From Phycisphaerales bacterium (GTDB lineage: Bacteria; Planctomycetota; Phycisphaerae; UBA1845), in assembly GCA_003597935.1 (NCBI GenBank), contig QZJT01000035.1, positions 1-36,904 of the forward strand: 36,904 bases of DNA, in the 5' to 3' direction. The notes under the pieces were generated by a model. The model saw only the letters and a program-made list of their open reading frames with translations, did no database searches and was not told the origin of the DNA. The position numbers and the translations under genes were made by a program. Positions within the stretch are counted from its first letter, which is position 1. Each line of letters begins with the position of its first letter. Positions 1-7,057 of the stretch are shown here, piece after piece.

Positions 1-99
1 TCGCGTGCTTCGGATTGGCTTGCTCGCGTGCTTCGGATTGGCTTGCTCGCGTGCTTCGGATTGGCTTGCTCGCGTGCTTCGGATTGGCTTGCTCGCGTG
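1..99. repeat. 23-bp tandem repeat, about 4.3 copies, cut by the left edge
   Basis: A 23-bp unit beginning TCGCGTGCTTCGGATTGG occurs at 1, 24, 47 and 70 with no mismatch, followed by 7 bases of a fifth copy. The array reaches base 1, so its true length is unknown. The copies have no spacers, so it is a simple tandem array rather than a CRISPR. It lies downstream of the 3' end of pilT. Confidence 0.95.
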
Positions 100-150
100 T
101 AGATGCGATGTCGTATGGTGCGGCATGACGCGCTCTATCTTCATTCGTTA

Positions 151-174
151 TTCGACATTCGACATTCGACATTC
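151..174. repeat. 7-bp tandem repeat (TTCGACA)x3
   Basis: TTCGACA is repeated three times without a break from 151 and ends with TTC. It lies just downstream of the pilT stop codon. No function is evident. Confidence 0.9.
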
Positions 175-183
175 CCGCGCGGT

Positions 184-1290
184 TCACCCCCGCGCCGGCA
201 TGGCCGCGTGCAGCGCCTCCGGGTCTTTCGCCCAGCGGCGGGCGGTCTCGACGCTGATGCGGCCGGCGGACATCAGTTGCGACAGGTGATCGTCCAGGCT
301 GAGCATGCCGTCGCGGCGGCCGGTCTGGATGGCCGACTCGATCGAGTCGATCTTGCCGAAGCGGATGCCGATCCGCACCGGCTGGTTCACGAACATCGCC
401 TCGAGCGCCAGCACCCGTTTCTCCTGACCTTCGACCGGCGGGAGCAGGTGCTGGCTGACCACCGCCCGCAGGCTCAGGGAAAGCTGCACCCGCACGTCGT
501 CGTGGGCCTCGTGCGGGAACAGATCGACGAAGCGCGTCACCGCGCCCTTGGCGTCCTTGGTGTGCATCGTGGTCAGGATCAGGTGGCCGGTCTCGGCGGC
601 GCTGAGCGCCATCTGGGCCGTCTCGCGGTCGCGGATCTCGCCCACCTGGATGACGTCCGGGTCCTGGCGCAGGCCGTACTTGAGGCCGTCGTAGAACGAG
701 TCCACGTCGCGGCCCACCTCGCGCTGGGTAATCATGGTCGAGCTGATGCGCGGGTGTACGTATTCGACCGGCTCCTCGACCGTCAGTACGCGCAGGCCGC
801 CTTCCTGGTTGAGCAGGTTGATCAGCGCCGCCAGCGTGGTAGTCTTTCCCGAGCCGGTGACGCCGGTGATGATCACCAGCCCGTTGGTCATGTGGACAAG
901 CCGCGACGCCAGTTCGCGCGGGAAGCCCATCCACTCGAAGGTTGGGATCTGCACCGGCACCACCCGCAGGCAGGCGCAGAGCTGGCTGTGCGAATAGAAG
1001 ACGTTGGCGCGGAAGCGGCGCTTCGTGCCCTCGTGTTCCAGGGCGATGGAGAAGTCGAAGTTTTTCTGCGCGTCGAGCCGGGCGATCACGGCGTCGGGCG
1101 CGACCGCCTCGACCATCCTTCGCACCTCGGCCTCCTCCAGCGGGTGGTCGTCCACCGCCACCAGCCGCCCGTGTATGCGCAGGGTGGGCGCGTACCCCGG
1201 GACCAGGTGGATATCGGACGCCTCGCGTTCGACGGCGCTGTGCATCAGGCCGGTCGCGCGGCGATAACTGGTCTCCATCACGTCGCTCAT
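184..1290 (-). CDS. pilT: Type IV pilus retraction ATPase PilT/PilU family
   Basis: A 368-residue GspE/PilT-family ATPase expected to drive pilus retraction (twitching motility, DNA uptake) as a cytoplasmic hexamer under the inner-membrane platform. Visible motifs in order: the N-terminal PilT domain with REASDIHLVPG (about 23-32), Walker A GVTGSGKT (143-150), the Asp box around LTVEEPVEYVH (169-179), Walker B region DPDVIQVGEIRD (210-221) and the His box TGHLILTTMHT (234-244). The length fits PilT/PilU. I chose the ATG at 1290 because the reading frame upstream (to 1425) is low-complexity and has no family similarity. No other pilus gene is next to it, as is common for pilT. PilT and PilU cannot be separated by eye. 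Confidence 0.93.
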   Translation of the reverse strand: MSDVMETSYRRATGLMHSAVEREASDIHLVPGYAPTLRIHGRLVAVDDHPLEEAEVRRMVEAVAPDAVIARLDAQKNFDFSIALEHEGTKRRFRANVFYSHSQLCACLRVVPVQIPTFEWMGFPRELASRLVHMTNGLVIITGVTGSGKTTTLAALINLLNQEGGLRVLTVEEPVEYVHPRISSTMITQREVGRDVDSFYDGLKYGLRQDPDVIQVGEIRDRETAQMALSAAETGHLILTTMHTKDAKGAVTRFVDLFPHEAHDDVRVQLSLSLRAVVSQHLLPPVEGQEKRVLALEAMFVNQPVRIGIRFGKIDSIESAIQTGRRDGMLSLDDHLSQLMSAGRISVETARRWAKDPEALHAAMPARG

Positions 1291-1363
1291 GGGCGGGCCC
1301 CGAAGACGCGATCCGCCGGGGCCGGACGTACCGGTGCGGCGGTCGTATGCCCCTTGTATCGAG

Positions 1364-1391
1364 CCGGGCCAGGGCGGGTTGCAAGGCCCGG
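1364..1391. repeat. GC-rich inverted repeat in the pilT leader
   Basis: CCGGGCC (1364-1370) and GGCCCGG (1385-1391) form a 7-bp stem around a 14-base loop containing GGGTTGCA. It lies about 75 bases upstream of the pilT start. It could fold in the leader mRNA or be a dispersed repeat; a vaguely similar GGGGCAGGCTGCAAGCCCC stretch occurs near 5638. Confidence 0.45.
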
Positions 1392-1429
1392 TGTCGGCCG
1401 AGGAAGCCAGGCTGTCAGCCCGCATCGAA

Positions 1430-1457
1430 GTACATGTAGTATATATACTACATGTAC
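1430..1457. promoter_or_regulatory. 28-bp perfect palindrome, candidate AbiEi operator (distal)
   Basis: A perfect 28-bp palindrome centred on GTAGTATATATACTAC. It shares a 20-bp core (ATGTAGTATATATACTACAT) with the palindrome at 1640-1669. It lies 140 bp upstream of pilT and about 240 bp upstream of the AbiEi-like gene. AbiEi antitoxins are known to bind inverted repeats in their own promoter, so this is a plausible second operator. That role is inference. Confidence 0.6.
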
Positions 1458-1542
1458 CGTGGTGCCCAGTCGTGGCGAACAGACAGCGCTCAGGACTCGA
1501 ATCGCTTCATTTGCGCGGTGCAGAGCGCTAGGAAATCCGATT

Positions 1543-1586
1543 CCCCCACTTCCGATGGGGTATACATACCCCATCGGAAGTGGGGG
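1543..1586. repeat. 44-bp inverted repeat with 21-bp perfect arms
   Basis: Arms 1543-1563 and 1566-1586 are perfect reverse complements around a 2-base centre, with inner part GGGGTATACATACCCC. The outer arms differ in sequence from the two flanking palindromes, but all three have an AT-rich TATAC-type centre. It could be an operator, a cruciform-forming site or a bidirectional transcription stop between pilT and the AbiE locus. There is no T-run after either arm, so a classical terminator is unlikely. Confidence 0.6.
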
Positions 1587-1629
1587 GCATGTTTTGATTT
1601 TGTTCGGCACTCCATCGCGCAGAGGCAGC

Positions 1630-1669
1630 TTGCGTCGCGGTCAGATGTAGTATATATACTACATCTGAC
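1630..1669 (+). promoter_or_regulatory. Candidate abiEi promoter with 30-bp palindromic operator
   Basis: 1640-1669 is a perfect 30-bp palindrome with core GTAGTATATATACTAC, ending 25 bp before the AbiEi-like start codon. A possible -35 TTGCGT (1630-1635) and -10 TATATA (1653-1658) are 17 bp apart, which puts the -10 in the middle of the palindrome. Binding by a dimeric repressor there would block transcription. The palindrome is directly visible; the promoter and the AbiEi binding are inferred from how AbiE systems autoregulate. Confidence 0.6.
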
Positions 1670-1694
1670 GCAGACTTGAGAGTTGGGGACGCCG

Positions 1695-2570
1695 ATGGCT
1701 GAGGCCCGCATCGCAATCGCCAAGCCGGACATCGTCCGCTTCTTCCAAGGCAGCGGACAGAAGGTGTTCAAGCAGAAGGAGCTCAGCGCCATCCTGGCCG
1801 CGCAGCGGGAGTTCTGGCGGCTTCGAGCGGGGATGACGCTCAGCGAGTTCATTGAGTTCCTCATCACCAGGACAGCGTTGCGCCGGGTGGTGTTTGAGTT
1901 GCCGCATCGGAGCGAAACGCGGTATGTGTGGGGCGAGATCTCCCGGTTCAAGCTCGCGGTTTCGATGAAGGAAGGCGGGTACCTCTCGCACTATGGAGCG
2001 GTTGCACTTCACGGCCTGACCGACCAGGTGCCCAAGACCGTCTACGTCAATCACGAGCAGCGTCCGCAGCCTGCGTCGCCTGAGGGCCTGACGCAGGAGC
2101 GGCTCGATGCCGCGTTCCGTCGCCCGCAACGGACGACGGCCAACTTCACCGAGTACGAAGGATACCGGTACTGTTACGTGAATGGGAAGCACACCGGAAG
2201 ACTCGGGGTCGTCGAGATGTCGGACGAGTTCGGCGACGCTGTCTCCGTGACGGGAGTCGAGCGAACGCTCATCGACATCACGGTGCGCCCGCTGTACGCA
2301 GGTGGTGTTTCGGAAGTTTTGGAAGCATACCGCAGGGCAGACGTGTCGATCAATCGGCTCGCCGCGATGCTCACGAAGCTGAAGTACGTCTACCCTTACG
2401 GCCAAGCGGTGGGATTCTACCTGCAGCGGAGTGGGTACGAGTTACCGACACTCAGGCGGCACAAGGCATTCCAGGTACCAGCGGATGCCCTGAACTTCTA
2501 CCTCGGCCACGGCATGAAGGACAAGGACTATGTGCGCGAATGGCGGCTATTCGTTCCCAAAGGGATATAG
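1695..2570 (+). CDS. abiEi: AbiEi-family antitoxin / transcriptional regulator of a type IV TA system
   Basis: A 291-residue protein resembling AbiEi antitoxins, which repress their own promoter through an N-terminal winged helix and counter the AbiEii toxin without direct binding. Family-like stretches are YLSHYGAVALHGLTDQ (about 96-111), the GVERTLIDITVRP segment (about 189-201) and the C-terminal LGHGMKDKDYVREWRLF. The ATG at 1695 follows TTGGGGACGCCG; a TTG four codons earlier (1683) is possible. The promoter region is unusually rich in palindromes (1430-1669). The gene overlaps the convergent toxin gene tail-to-tail by 24 bp (2547-2570). Family assignment is by recognised sequence pattern. 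Confidence 0.8.
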   Translation: MAEARIAIAKPDIVRFFQGSGQKVFKQKELSAILAAQREFWRLRAGMTLSEFIEFLITRTALRRVVFELPHRSETRYVWGEISRFKLAVSMKEGGYLSHYGAVALHGLTDQVPKTVYVNHEQRPQPASPEGLTQERLDAAFRRPQRTTANFTEYEGYRYCYVNGKHTGRLGVVEMSDEFGDAVSVTGVERTLIDITVRPLYAGGVSEVLEAYRRADVSINRLAAMLTKLKYVYPYGQAVGFYLQRSGYELPTLRRHKAFQVPADALNFYLGHGMKDKDYVREWRLFVPKGI

Positions 2571-3464
2571 CCGAGAAATGATCTCCACCACGAAGTCGAA
2601 GTAGAAATCGAAGTCCCTCAGCGGGTACCCAGGCCGAACGGTCTCTTTCACGGAAACGTAGCCTTGGGCGTGGAAGTCCCGGAATTCGATGACCCTTGAG
2701 AGGAGTGAGAGCGGCACGCGCTTGGCCTCGAACATCGCCTGGAGAAGCTCTGCCGTCTCACGGGCGCACCAGTCCAGGCTGTACGTCTCGGAAAGGTAAT
2801 GAATGTCGAAGAAGTCCCGCGCCCGAGGCGTGCCGGGTCGACTCATCACCGTTGCCCGATACTCGGGAATCTGCTGGCAGATCGCTCGGAGCTTCTCACA
2901 AGCAATCATCCGCGGCGGATAAACGTAAACCACATACCCGTCGATTTCCCGCTCCTCCTTTCCCTTACAATATTCGTGCTTGCTGAGTTCAATGGTGAAT
3001 GTCTTGAGTCCACCGGGACCAACGTCCCTGGCCTGTCTGGCACGCAGCTTTTGTTTCTCACGCTCGACTCGCTTGCCGGGAATCCTGTTCAGCCTCTTCT
3101 GCGTCGCCTCGTACAGATCTCGCTCCGCGAGCTTGAACTTGAGCACGTAGCCACCCCAGAACGGCAGGTCCGCGATTCGTTCCGGAGGAGGCGTCGCGTT
3201 GAACTCAACGTCAAAGACCGCGAGGCCCTCGGGTTGGAAAGTCTCGCTCAGCAGACGCTCGAATCGATCACGGAGCGCGCCGGCAGCTTCGGTGAAATCA
3301 CCATCTATCGAGAAGTCGAGGTCGCGCGACGCCCGTCCTGGCGAAGGGTGGAAGAGGTCTATCGCACTTCCACCCTTGAGAACCAGGCATTCGAGAAAGT
3401 CGTTGTCCGAAAAAAGCGCGATGACGGCAAGCCGCTTTATCCGCTGCAACTGCTCTTCTTCCAT
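2547..3464 (-). CDS. abiEii: AbiEii-family nucleotidyltransferase toxin
   Basis: A 305-residue nucleotidyltransferase of the AbiEii/AbiGii (DUF1814) type, the toxin half of AbiE systems, whose characterised relatives transfer nucleotides to RNA targets. The NTase core is visible: LVLKGGSAIDLF (28-37) with Gly32-Ser33, then SRDLDFS (46-52) with Asp48 and Asp50. Downstream are CEKLRAICQ (189-197, Lys191) and the ARDFFDIHYL motif (215-224), matching the second conserved block. The ATG at 3464 is preceded by GGGAGA at a good distance; the longer upstream frame to 3644 is arginine-rich and unlikely. It faces the AbiEi gene and shares its last 24 bp with it, unlike the usual antitoxin-then-toxin operon. 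No palindrome like those at abiEi is seen upstream of it. Confidence 0.8.
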   Translation of the reverse strand: MEEEQLQRIKRLAVIALFSDNDFLECLVLKGGSAIDLFHPSPGRASRDLDFSIDGDFTEAAGALRDRFERLLSETFQPEGLAVFDVEFNATPPPERIADLPFWGGYVLKFKLAERDLYEATQKRLNRIPGKRVEREKQKLRARQARDVGPGGLKTFTIELSKHEYCKGKEEREIDGYVVYVYPPRMIACEKLRAICQQIPEYRATVMSRPGTPRARDFFDIHYLSETYSLDWCARETAELLQAMFEAKRVPLSLLSRVIEFRDFHAQGYVSVKETVRPGYPLRDFDFYFDFVVEIISRLYPFGNE

Positions 3465-3711
3465 GTGATTCGGGTCTCCCGACGGCTGAGACGGCGCAGA
3501 CCTCCTTCGGCGGTCCGGCGTTCGGGATCGAGCCCGGTACGCTCGGTGAGCGACCAACGGATGCTCATGGGCGGCCCTGGCCGAACCTCCTGTGCTCGTC
3601 ACCATGAGACCGCGGGAAGTCCGTTGCATTCGCGCCGGTTGCACGCCGCGCGCTGTCAGGGAAAACCCTGGCGCCGTTGAGCAGCACCCCGGCCCGCGGG
3701 AGCGCGAGGCG
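3465..3711. other. Intergenic, no gene seen
   Basis: About 250 bp between the toxin start and the small lipoprotein gene. It should hold the minus-strand toxin promoter, but no clear -35/-10 pair was found and no T-run hairpin is visible. Confidence 0.5.
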
Positions 3712-3918
3712 CTATTCCACGATCATCGTCCCCGGCGATTCCATCTGGTATTCGGACTCCATCTCACCCGGCGATTCCATTTCTGGGTCAGACGTCTGTT
3801 TGGATTCACGCACCGTCGTCGTCGATCGTTTGTTGGACGAGCAGCCGGCGGTCAGCGATGCCGTCGCCACCACCATCGCCGCCGCCACACAGGCCATCGT
3901 ACGCATTCGATTCGCCAT
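3712..3918 (-). CDS. Small putative lipoprotein
   Basis: A 68-residue protein with a hydrophobic N-terminal stretch (VAAAMVVATASL) ending in a lipobox, LTAGC, followed by a short polar Ser/Thr/Glu-rich tail. The tail repeats MESPG (MESPGEMESEYQMESPGT), which suggests internal duplication. It would be exported and lipid-anchored after cleavage before the Cys. The ATG at 3918 has GGAG about 10 bases upstream; a longer frame to 4026 has no signal-like start. No known family was recognised, and short Gly/Ser lipoproteins are often poorly conserved. Confidence 0.6.
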   Translation of the reverse strand: MANRMRTMACVAAAMVVATASLTAGCSSNKRSTTTVRESKQTSDPEMESPGEMESEYQMESPGTMIVE

Positions 3919-4154
3919 CACAGGATATCTCCGTATCTTGCACGCACCGCGCGACCCGCCGTCGCGCACCGAACACCGGCGGCCGCTGCCGCCGGCCCGT
4001 CCCACGGCCGCGCCGCAGAAACGCACACGCCGCCACCGCCGCGCCCCGTGAACAAGACCGCATCCGTCGCTGCTGGATAGCCCGCCTACAGTCAGAAAGC
4101 AACGCCCGCGCCGCCTTTGTCAATTGCACGCAACCGCCCTACAACAAACGGACC

Positions 4155-4769
4155 ATGCTGCTCGACCTCACGCGTGACGACCGCACCTGGCAGGACGTGT
4201 ACAAACTGTGCGTGACCTTCGTGGTCCCTCGACCGATCGCGCTGGTCTCGACCGTCTCCGCCGACGGCGTCCGCAACCTGGCGCCGTTCAGCTTCTACAA
4301 CATGGTTTCGGCCAACCCGCCGGTGGTGATGTTCTGCCCCGGCACGCCCTCGAAGGGGGGCAAGAAGGACACGCTGCGCAACGTGGAGGCGACCGGCGAG
4401 TTCGTCGTCGCCACCGTCACCCACTCTATCGCCGATCCGATGAACCAGGCCAGCGCGTCGCTGCCTCCCGAGGTCGATGAGTTCGAATACTCCGGTTTCA
4501 CGCCGCGGCCGGCGCTGCACGTGCGGCCGGCGCTGGTGGCCGAGTCGCCCGTCAACGTCGAGTGCCGTCTGGACCGCATCGTCAGCTTCGGAGACCTGCC
4601 CGGGGCCGGGAACGTCGTCTTCGGGCGCATCATCGCCATCCACGTGGGTGACGCAGTGCTGGCGGAGGACGGCCTTTGCGATCCGCTCAAGCTGGACGCC
4701 ATCGCCCGCCTGGGTCGGCTGACCTACGCCCGCTCGACGGACGTGTTCGACCTGCCCCGTCCGCGGTAG
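4155..4769 (+). CDS. Flavin reductase-like domain protein
   Basis: A 204-residue member of the flavin reductase-like (FMN-binding split-barrel) family. Typical stretches are VVPRPIALVSTVSADGVRNLAPFSFYN near the N-terminus, the PPVVMFCPGT block, the NVEATGEFVVATVT segment and the EYSGFTP... block. Members bind FMN and reduce flavins or act as flavoredoxins; the substrate cannot be told from sequence. The ATG at 4155 starts the family-like part; the frame upstream is non-homologous. It is convergent with the metal-transporter gene at 4850 and has no obvious partner. Confidence 0.82.
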   Translation: MLLDLTRDDRTWQDVYKLCVTFVVPRPIALVSTVSADGVRNLAPFSFYNMVSANPPVVMFCPGTPSKGGKKDTLRNVEATGEFVVATVTHSIADPMNQASASLPPEVDEFEYSGFTPRPALHVRPALVAESPVNVECRLDRIVSFGDLPGAGNVVFGRIIAIHVGDAVLAEDGLCDPLKLDAIARLGRLTYARSTDVFDLPRPR

Positions 4770-4849
4770 CGAAAACCACACCCCCAGCCCCGGGGCGAGA
4801 GGCGCCCGACGGCTGCAACAGCCTGGCGTGGTTGCACGCTGTGAAGACC

Positions 4850-5596
4850 CTACAGCCCCAGCCGGATCGCCACGCCGCACAGAACCAGCGCCAGGCCGGC
4901 CAGCGCGTAGGTGTAGCGCTCCAGACCGGGCAGTTGCCAGCGGGAAAGGCCCAGGCGCCCGGCCGCGACCAGGGCGGTCATGGTCGAGATCGTCGCCACG
5001 GCGAACACGGCCGCTACGCTGGCGATCGCCCACCAGGCGTGCTCGGCCGCGGGGACCATCAGAAGCGGAATGAGCGGTTCGCAGGGACCGAACACAAAGA
5101 TCGTGAAAAGGATCCAGCCGGTCATCTTCGGCTGGAGGGCGGCGTCCCCGCCGTGCGGTCCGTCCAGTGCCGCCGCCGGCACGTGCATGTGAACGTGCTC
5201 GCCGTGGTGGGTGTGGACGTGTGAGTGGACCGTGCCATCACCGTGGACGTGCAGGTGGGCGTGCGGCTTGTTCCGCAGCGCCTTGCGGATGCCCCACACG
5301 AGGTAGGCGGTGCCGAAGCCCAGGAGCAGCCAGCCCGCCAGCCCGCCGCGGGCCGCCTCGAACGCTTCCATGCTGCCCAGCGCCCAGCCGAAGGCGATGC
5401 CGGCCGTACCGATCACGAAGGAGGAGAGCACGTGTGCCAGCCCGCAGGCCCAGACGACCAGGAGCGTGCGGCGAAATGACCAGCGTCCCGCCTGCGACAT
5501 GGCGATGAACGGCACGTAGTGGTCCGGCCCCAGGGCCGTATGGGTGACGCCGATGACGGCGGCCAGCCCGATCAGCTTCGAGACGATCTCATCCAT
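4850..5596 (-). CDS. NicO/UreH-like membrane transporter with His-rich loop (putative Ni/Co)
   Basis: A 248-residue integral membrane protein with about six hydrophobic segments. Segment 1 carries HTALGPDHYVPF (19-30), close to the H-x4-DH metal signature of nickel/cobalt transporters and UreH-like proteins, though the first His appears shifted by one. A cytosolic-type loop (112-138) holds 12 His residues in HxH patterns. The block VFGPCEPLIPLL (168-179) is also typical of this superfamily. The likely role is transport of a transition metal across the inner membrane; direction and metal are inference. It stands alone, divergent from the rpmF-fab operon. A TauE/SafE-like annotation would be an alternative. 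Confidence 0.7.
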   Translation of the reverse strand: MDEIVSKLIGLAAVIGVTHTALGPDHYVPFIAMSQAGRWSFRRTLLVVWACGLAHVLSSFVIGTAGIAFGWALGSMEAFEAARGGLAGWLLLGFGTAYLVWGIRKALRNKPHAHLHVHGDGTVHSHVHTHHGEHVHMHVPAAALDGPHGGDAALQPKMTGWILFTIFVFGPCEPLIPLLMVPAAEHAWWAIASVAAVFAVATISTMTALVAAGRLGLSRWQLPGLERYTYALAGLALVLCGVAIRLGL

Positions 5597-5732
5597 GAAC
5601 GCGGTTCCGCCGATTCGACCGGACTGTCGCTCCGGCGGGGGCAGGCTGCAAGCCCCGTGCCGCCCTAGGGCGTGCGTCGGGCTCAGCGAACCGTATCACG
5701 CGCCCCGAACCGTGCGCGTCGAAGGTGGGCCG

Positions 5733-5761
5733 TTGACAGAGGGACGACGGGGGCCTAGTTT
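5733..5761 (+). promoter_or_regulatory. Candidate sigma70-type promoter of the rpmF-fab operon
   Basis: A perfect TTGACA at 5733-5738, a 17-bp spacer, then TAGTTT at 5756-5761. It lies 89 bp before rpmF in the correct orientation. The -35 is strong and the -10 weak. Confidence 0.5.
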
Positions 5762-5850
5762 CCGCGTTTTCCCACCGTCGGGCCGGCGTGCAGAGCCGTC
5801 ATGCCGCGAGTGCGGCGCAGCGCGTGGGTGACTCCGAAGCGAAGGTTGAC

Positions 5851-6036
5851 ATGCTCCCGGTCAAGAAAACGTCCAAGTCCGCGAAACGTAAGCGCCGATC
5901 GCACCATGCTTTGCGTCCGGTGAACCTGGCCCCGTGCCCGAAGTGCAGCCGGCCCAAGCTCCCCCACGCCGCCTGCGGGTTGTGTGGCTACGTCAGCGCC
6001 AGACAGGCGCTGCCCCTGGGCGAAGAGGAGGCTTGA
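5851..6036 (+). CDS. rpmF: 50S ribosomal protein L32
   Basis: A 61-residue L32 protein. The basic N-terminus (LPVKKTSKSAKRKRRSHHAL) is typical, and two CxxC pairs (Cys29/Cys32 and Cys42/Cys45) make the zinc-binding form. The ATG at 5851 has GAAGG five bases upstream. rpmF standing first in a fatty-acid gene cluster is a widespread arrangement; here the DUF177 gene usually before it and plsX usually after it are both absent. The fabH start follows 23 bp after the stop. Confidence 0.95.
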   Translation: MLPVKKTSKSAKRKRRSHHALRPVNLAPCPKCSRPKLPHAACGLCGYVSARQALPLGEEEA

Positions 6037-6059
6037 TGGCAGCGCTACAGGATTAGGCT

Positions 6060-7052
6060 ATGCCCGTTTTGCTACCGGTCGCGCTGCGGGGCACCGGCCG
6101 CTACATTCCGACCGAACTCCTCACCAACGAGTTCTTCGCGTCCTATCTGGATACCAGCGACGAGTGGATCACCACCCGCACCGGCATCAAGACGCGCCAT
6201 CGGGTAGCGGAGGGTGAGGCGACCGCCGCGCTGGCCGCCCGTGCGGCGCAGGCCGCGCTCGACGATGCCGGGATCCGCGCGACCGACCTCGACGTGATCA
6301 TCGTCTGCACCGCCACGCCCGATACCCTGGTCCCGTCCACCGGATCCTACGTCCAGCAGATCATCGGGGCCGGCGGTGTGCCGGCGTTCGACCTGAGCGC
6401 GGCGTGCAGCGGCTTTCTGTACGGCGTGGTGGTCGCCGCAAACATGATCGGCGCCGGCTCCGTCGGCACGGCGCTGGTGATCGGAGCGGAAACGTTGACG
6501 CGGATCACGGACTTTCAGGACCGCAACACCGCGGTGCTGTTCGGTGACGCCGCCGGAGCGGCCGTCCTCTCGCGCTCGCAGGATCCGCGGCGCGGGCTGC
6601 TGTTCACGCGGCTGGGGACGGACGGCAACCGGACGAAGGACATCTGGATGCCGGCGGGCGGCAGTTCGCTGGTCGCCAGCGCCAACACGGTGGCGGAGCG
6701 GCTGCACTACCTGCGTATGAACGGCCGCGAGGTCTACAAGTTCGCGGTACACAAGATGCGCGAACTGATCGACGAGGCGCTGGAGGCCACCGGGCTGAAG
6801 CCGGAGGACATCCGGCTGGTGATCCCTCACCAGTCGAATCTGCGGATCATCGAGTCCGTCCGCGAGAAGATGGGGCTCCCCCGCGAGAAGATCGCCGTCA
6901 ACATCGACAGGTACGGCAACACGTCGGCGGCGTCCATCGCGGTGGCGCTGGACGAGGCGCGGCGGGGGGGGCAGGTGAAAGACGGCGACGTCATCCTGGC
7001 GGTGGCGCTGGGGGCGGGCCTGACCTGGGCGGCGACGGTGTGGCGGATCTGA
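6060..7052 (+). CDS. fabH: 3-oxoacyl-ACP synthase III (KAS III)
   Basis: A 330-residue enzyme that condenses acetyl-CoA with malonyl-ACP to begin each fatty-acid chain. The catalytic triad is intact: Cys116 in LSAACSGFLYG, His257 in IPHQSNLRI and Asn287 in RYGNTSAAS. The N-terminal TSDEWITTRTGI block and the C-terminal LGAGLTWAA block are typical, and the length is normal for the family. The ATG at 6060 is 23 bp after rpmF. The gene is co-oriented with fabD (5-bp gap), so they are almost certainly co-transcribed. Confidence 0.96.
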   Translation: MPVLLPVALRGTGRYIPTELLTNEFFASYLDTSDEWITTRTGIKTRHRVAEGEATAALAARAAQAALDDAGIRATDLDVIIVCTATPDTLVPSTGSYVQQIIGAGGVPAFDLSAACSGFLYGVVVAANMIGAGSVGTALVIGAETLTRITDFQDRNTAVLFGDAAGAAVLSRSQDPRRGLLFTRLGTDGNRTKDIWMPAGGSSLVASANTVAERLHYLRMNGREVYKFAVHKMRELIDEALEATGLKPEDIRLVIPHQSNLRIIESVREKMGLPREKIAVNIDRYGNTSAASIAVALDEARRGGQVKDGDVILAVALGAGLTWAATVWRI

Positions 7053-7057
7053 ATGGC

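Noticed and set aside
1..99. Possible CRISPR array
   Set aside because: The repeats are contiguous with no spacers and no cas gene is in the window.
103..1650. A 515-codon plus-strand open frame opposite pilT
   Set aside because: It mirrors pilT in the opposite strand of high-GC DNA; its protein is His/Arg/Val-rich without any family pattern.
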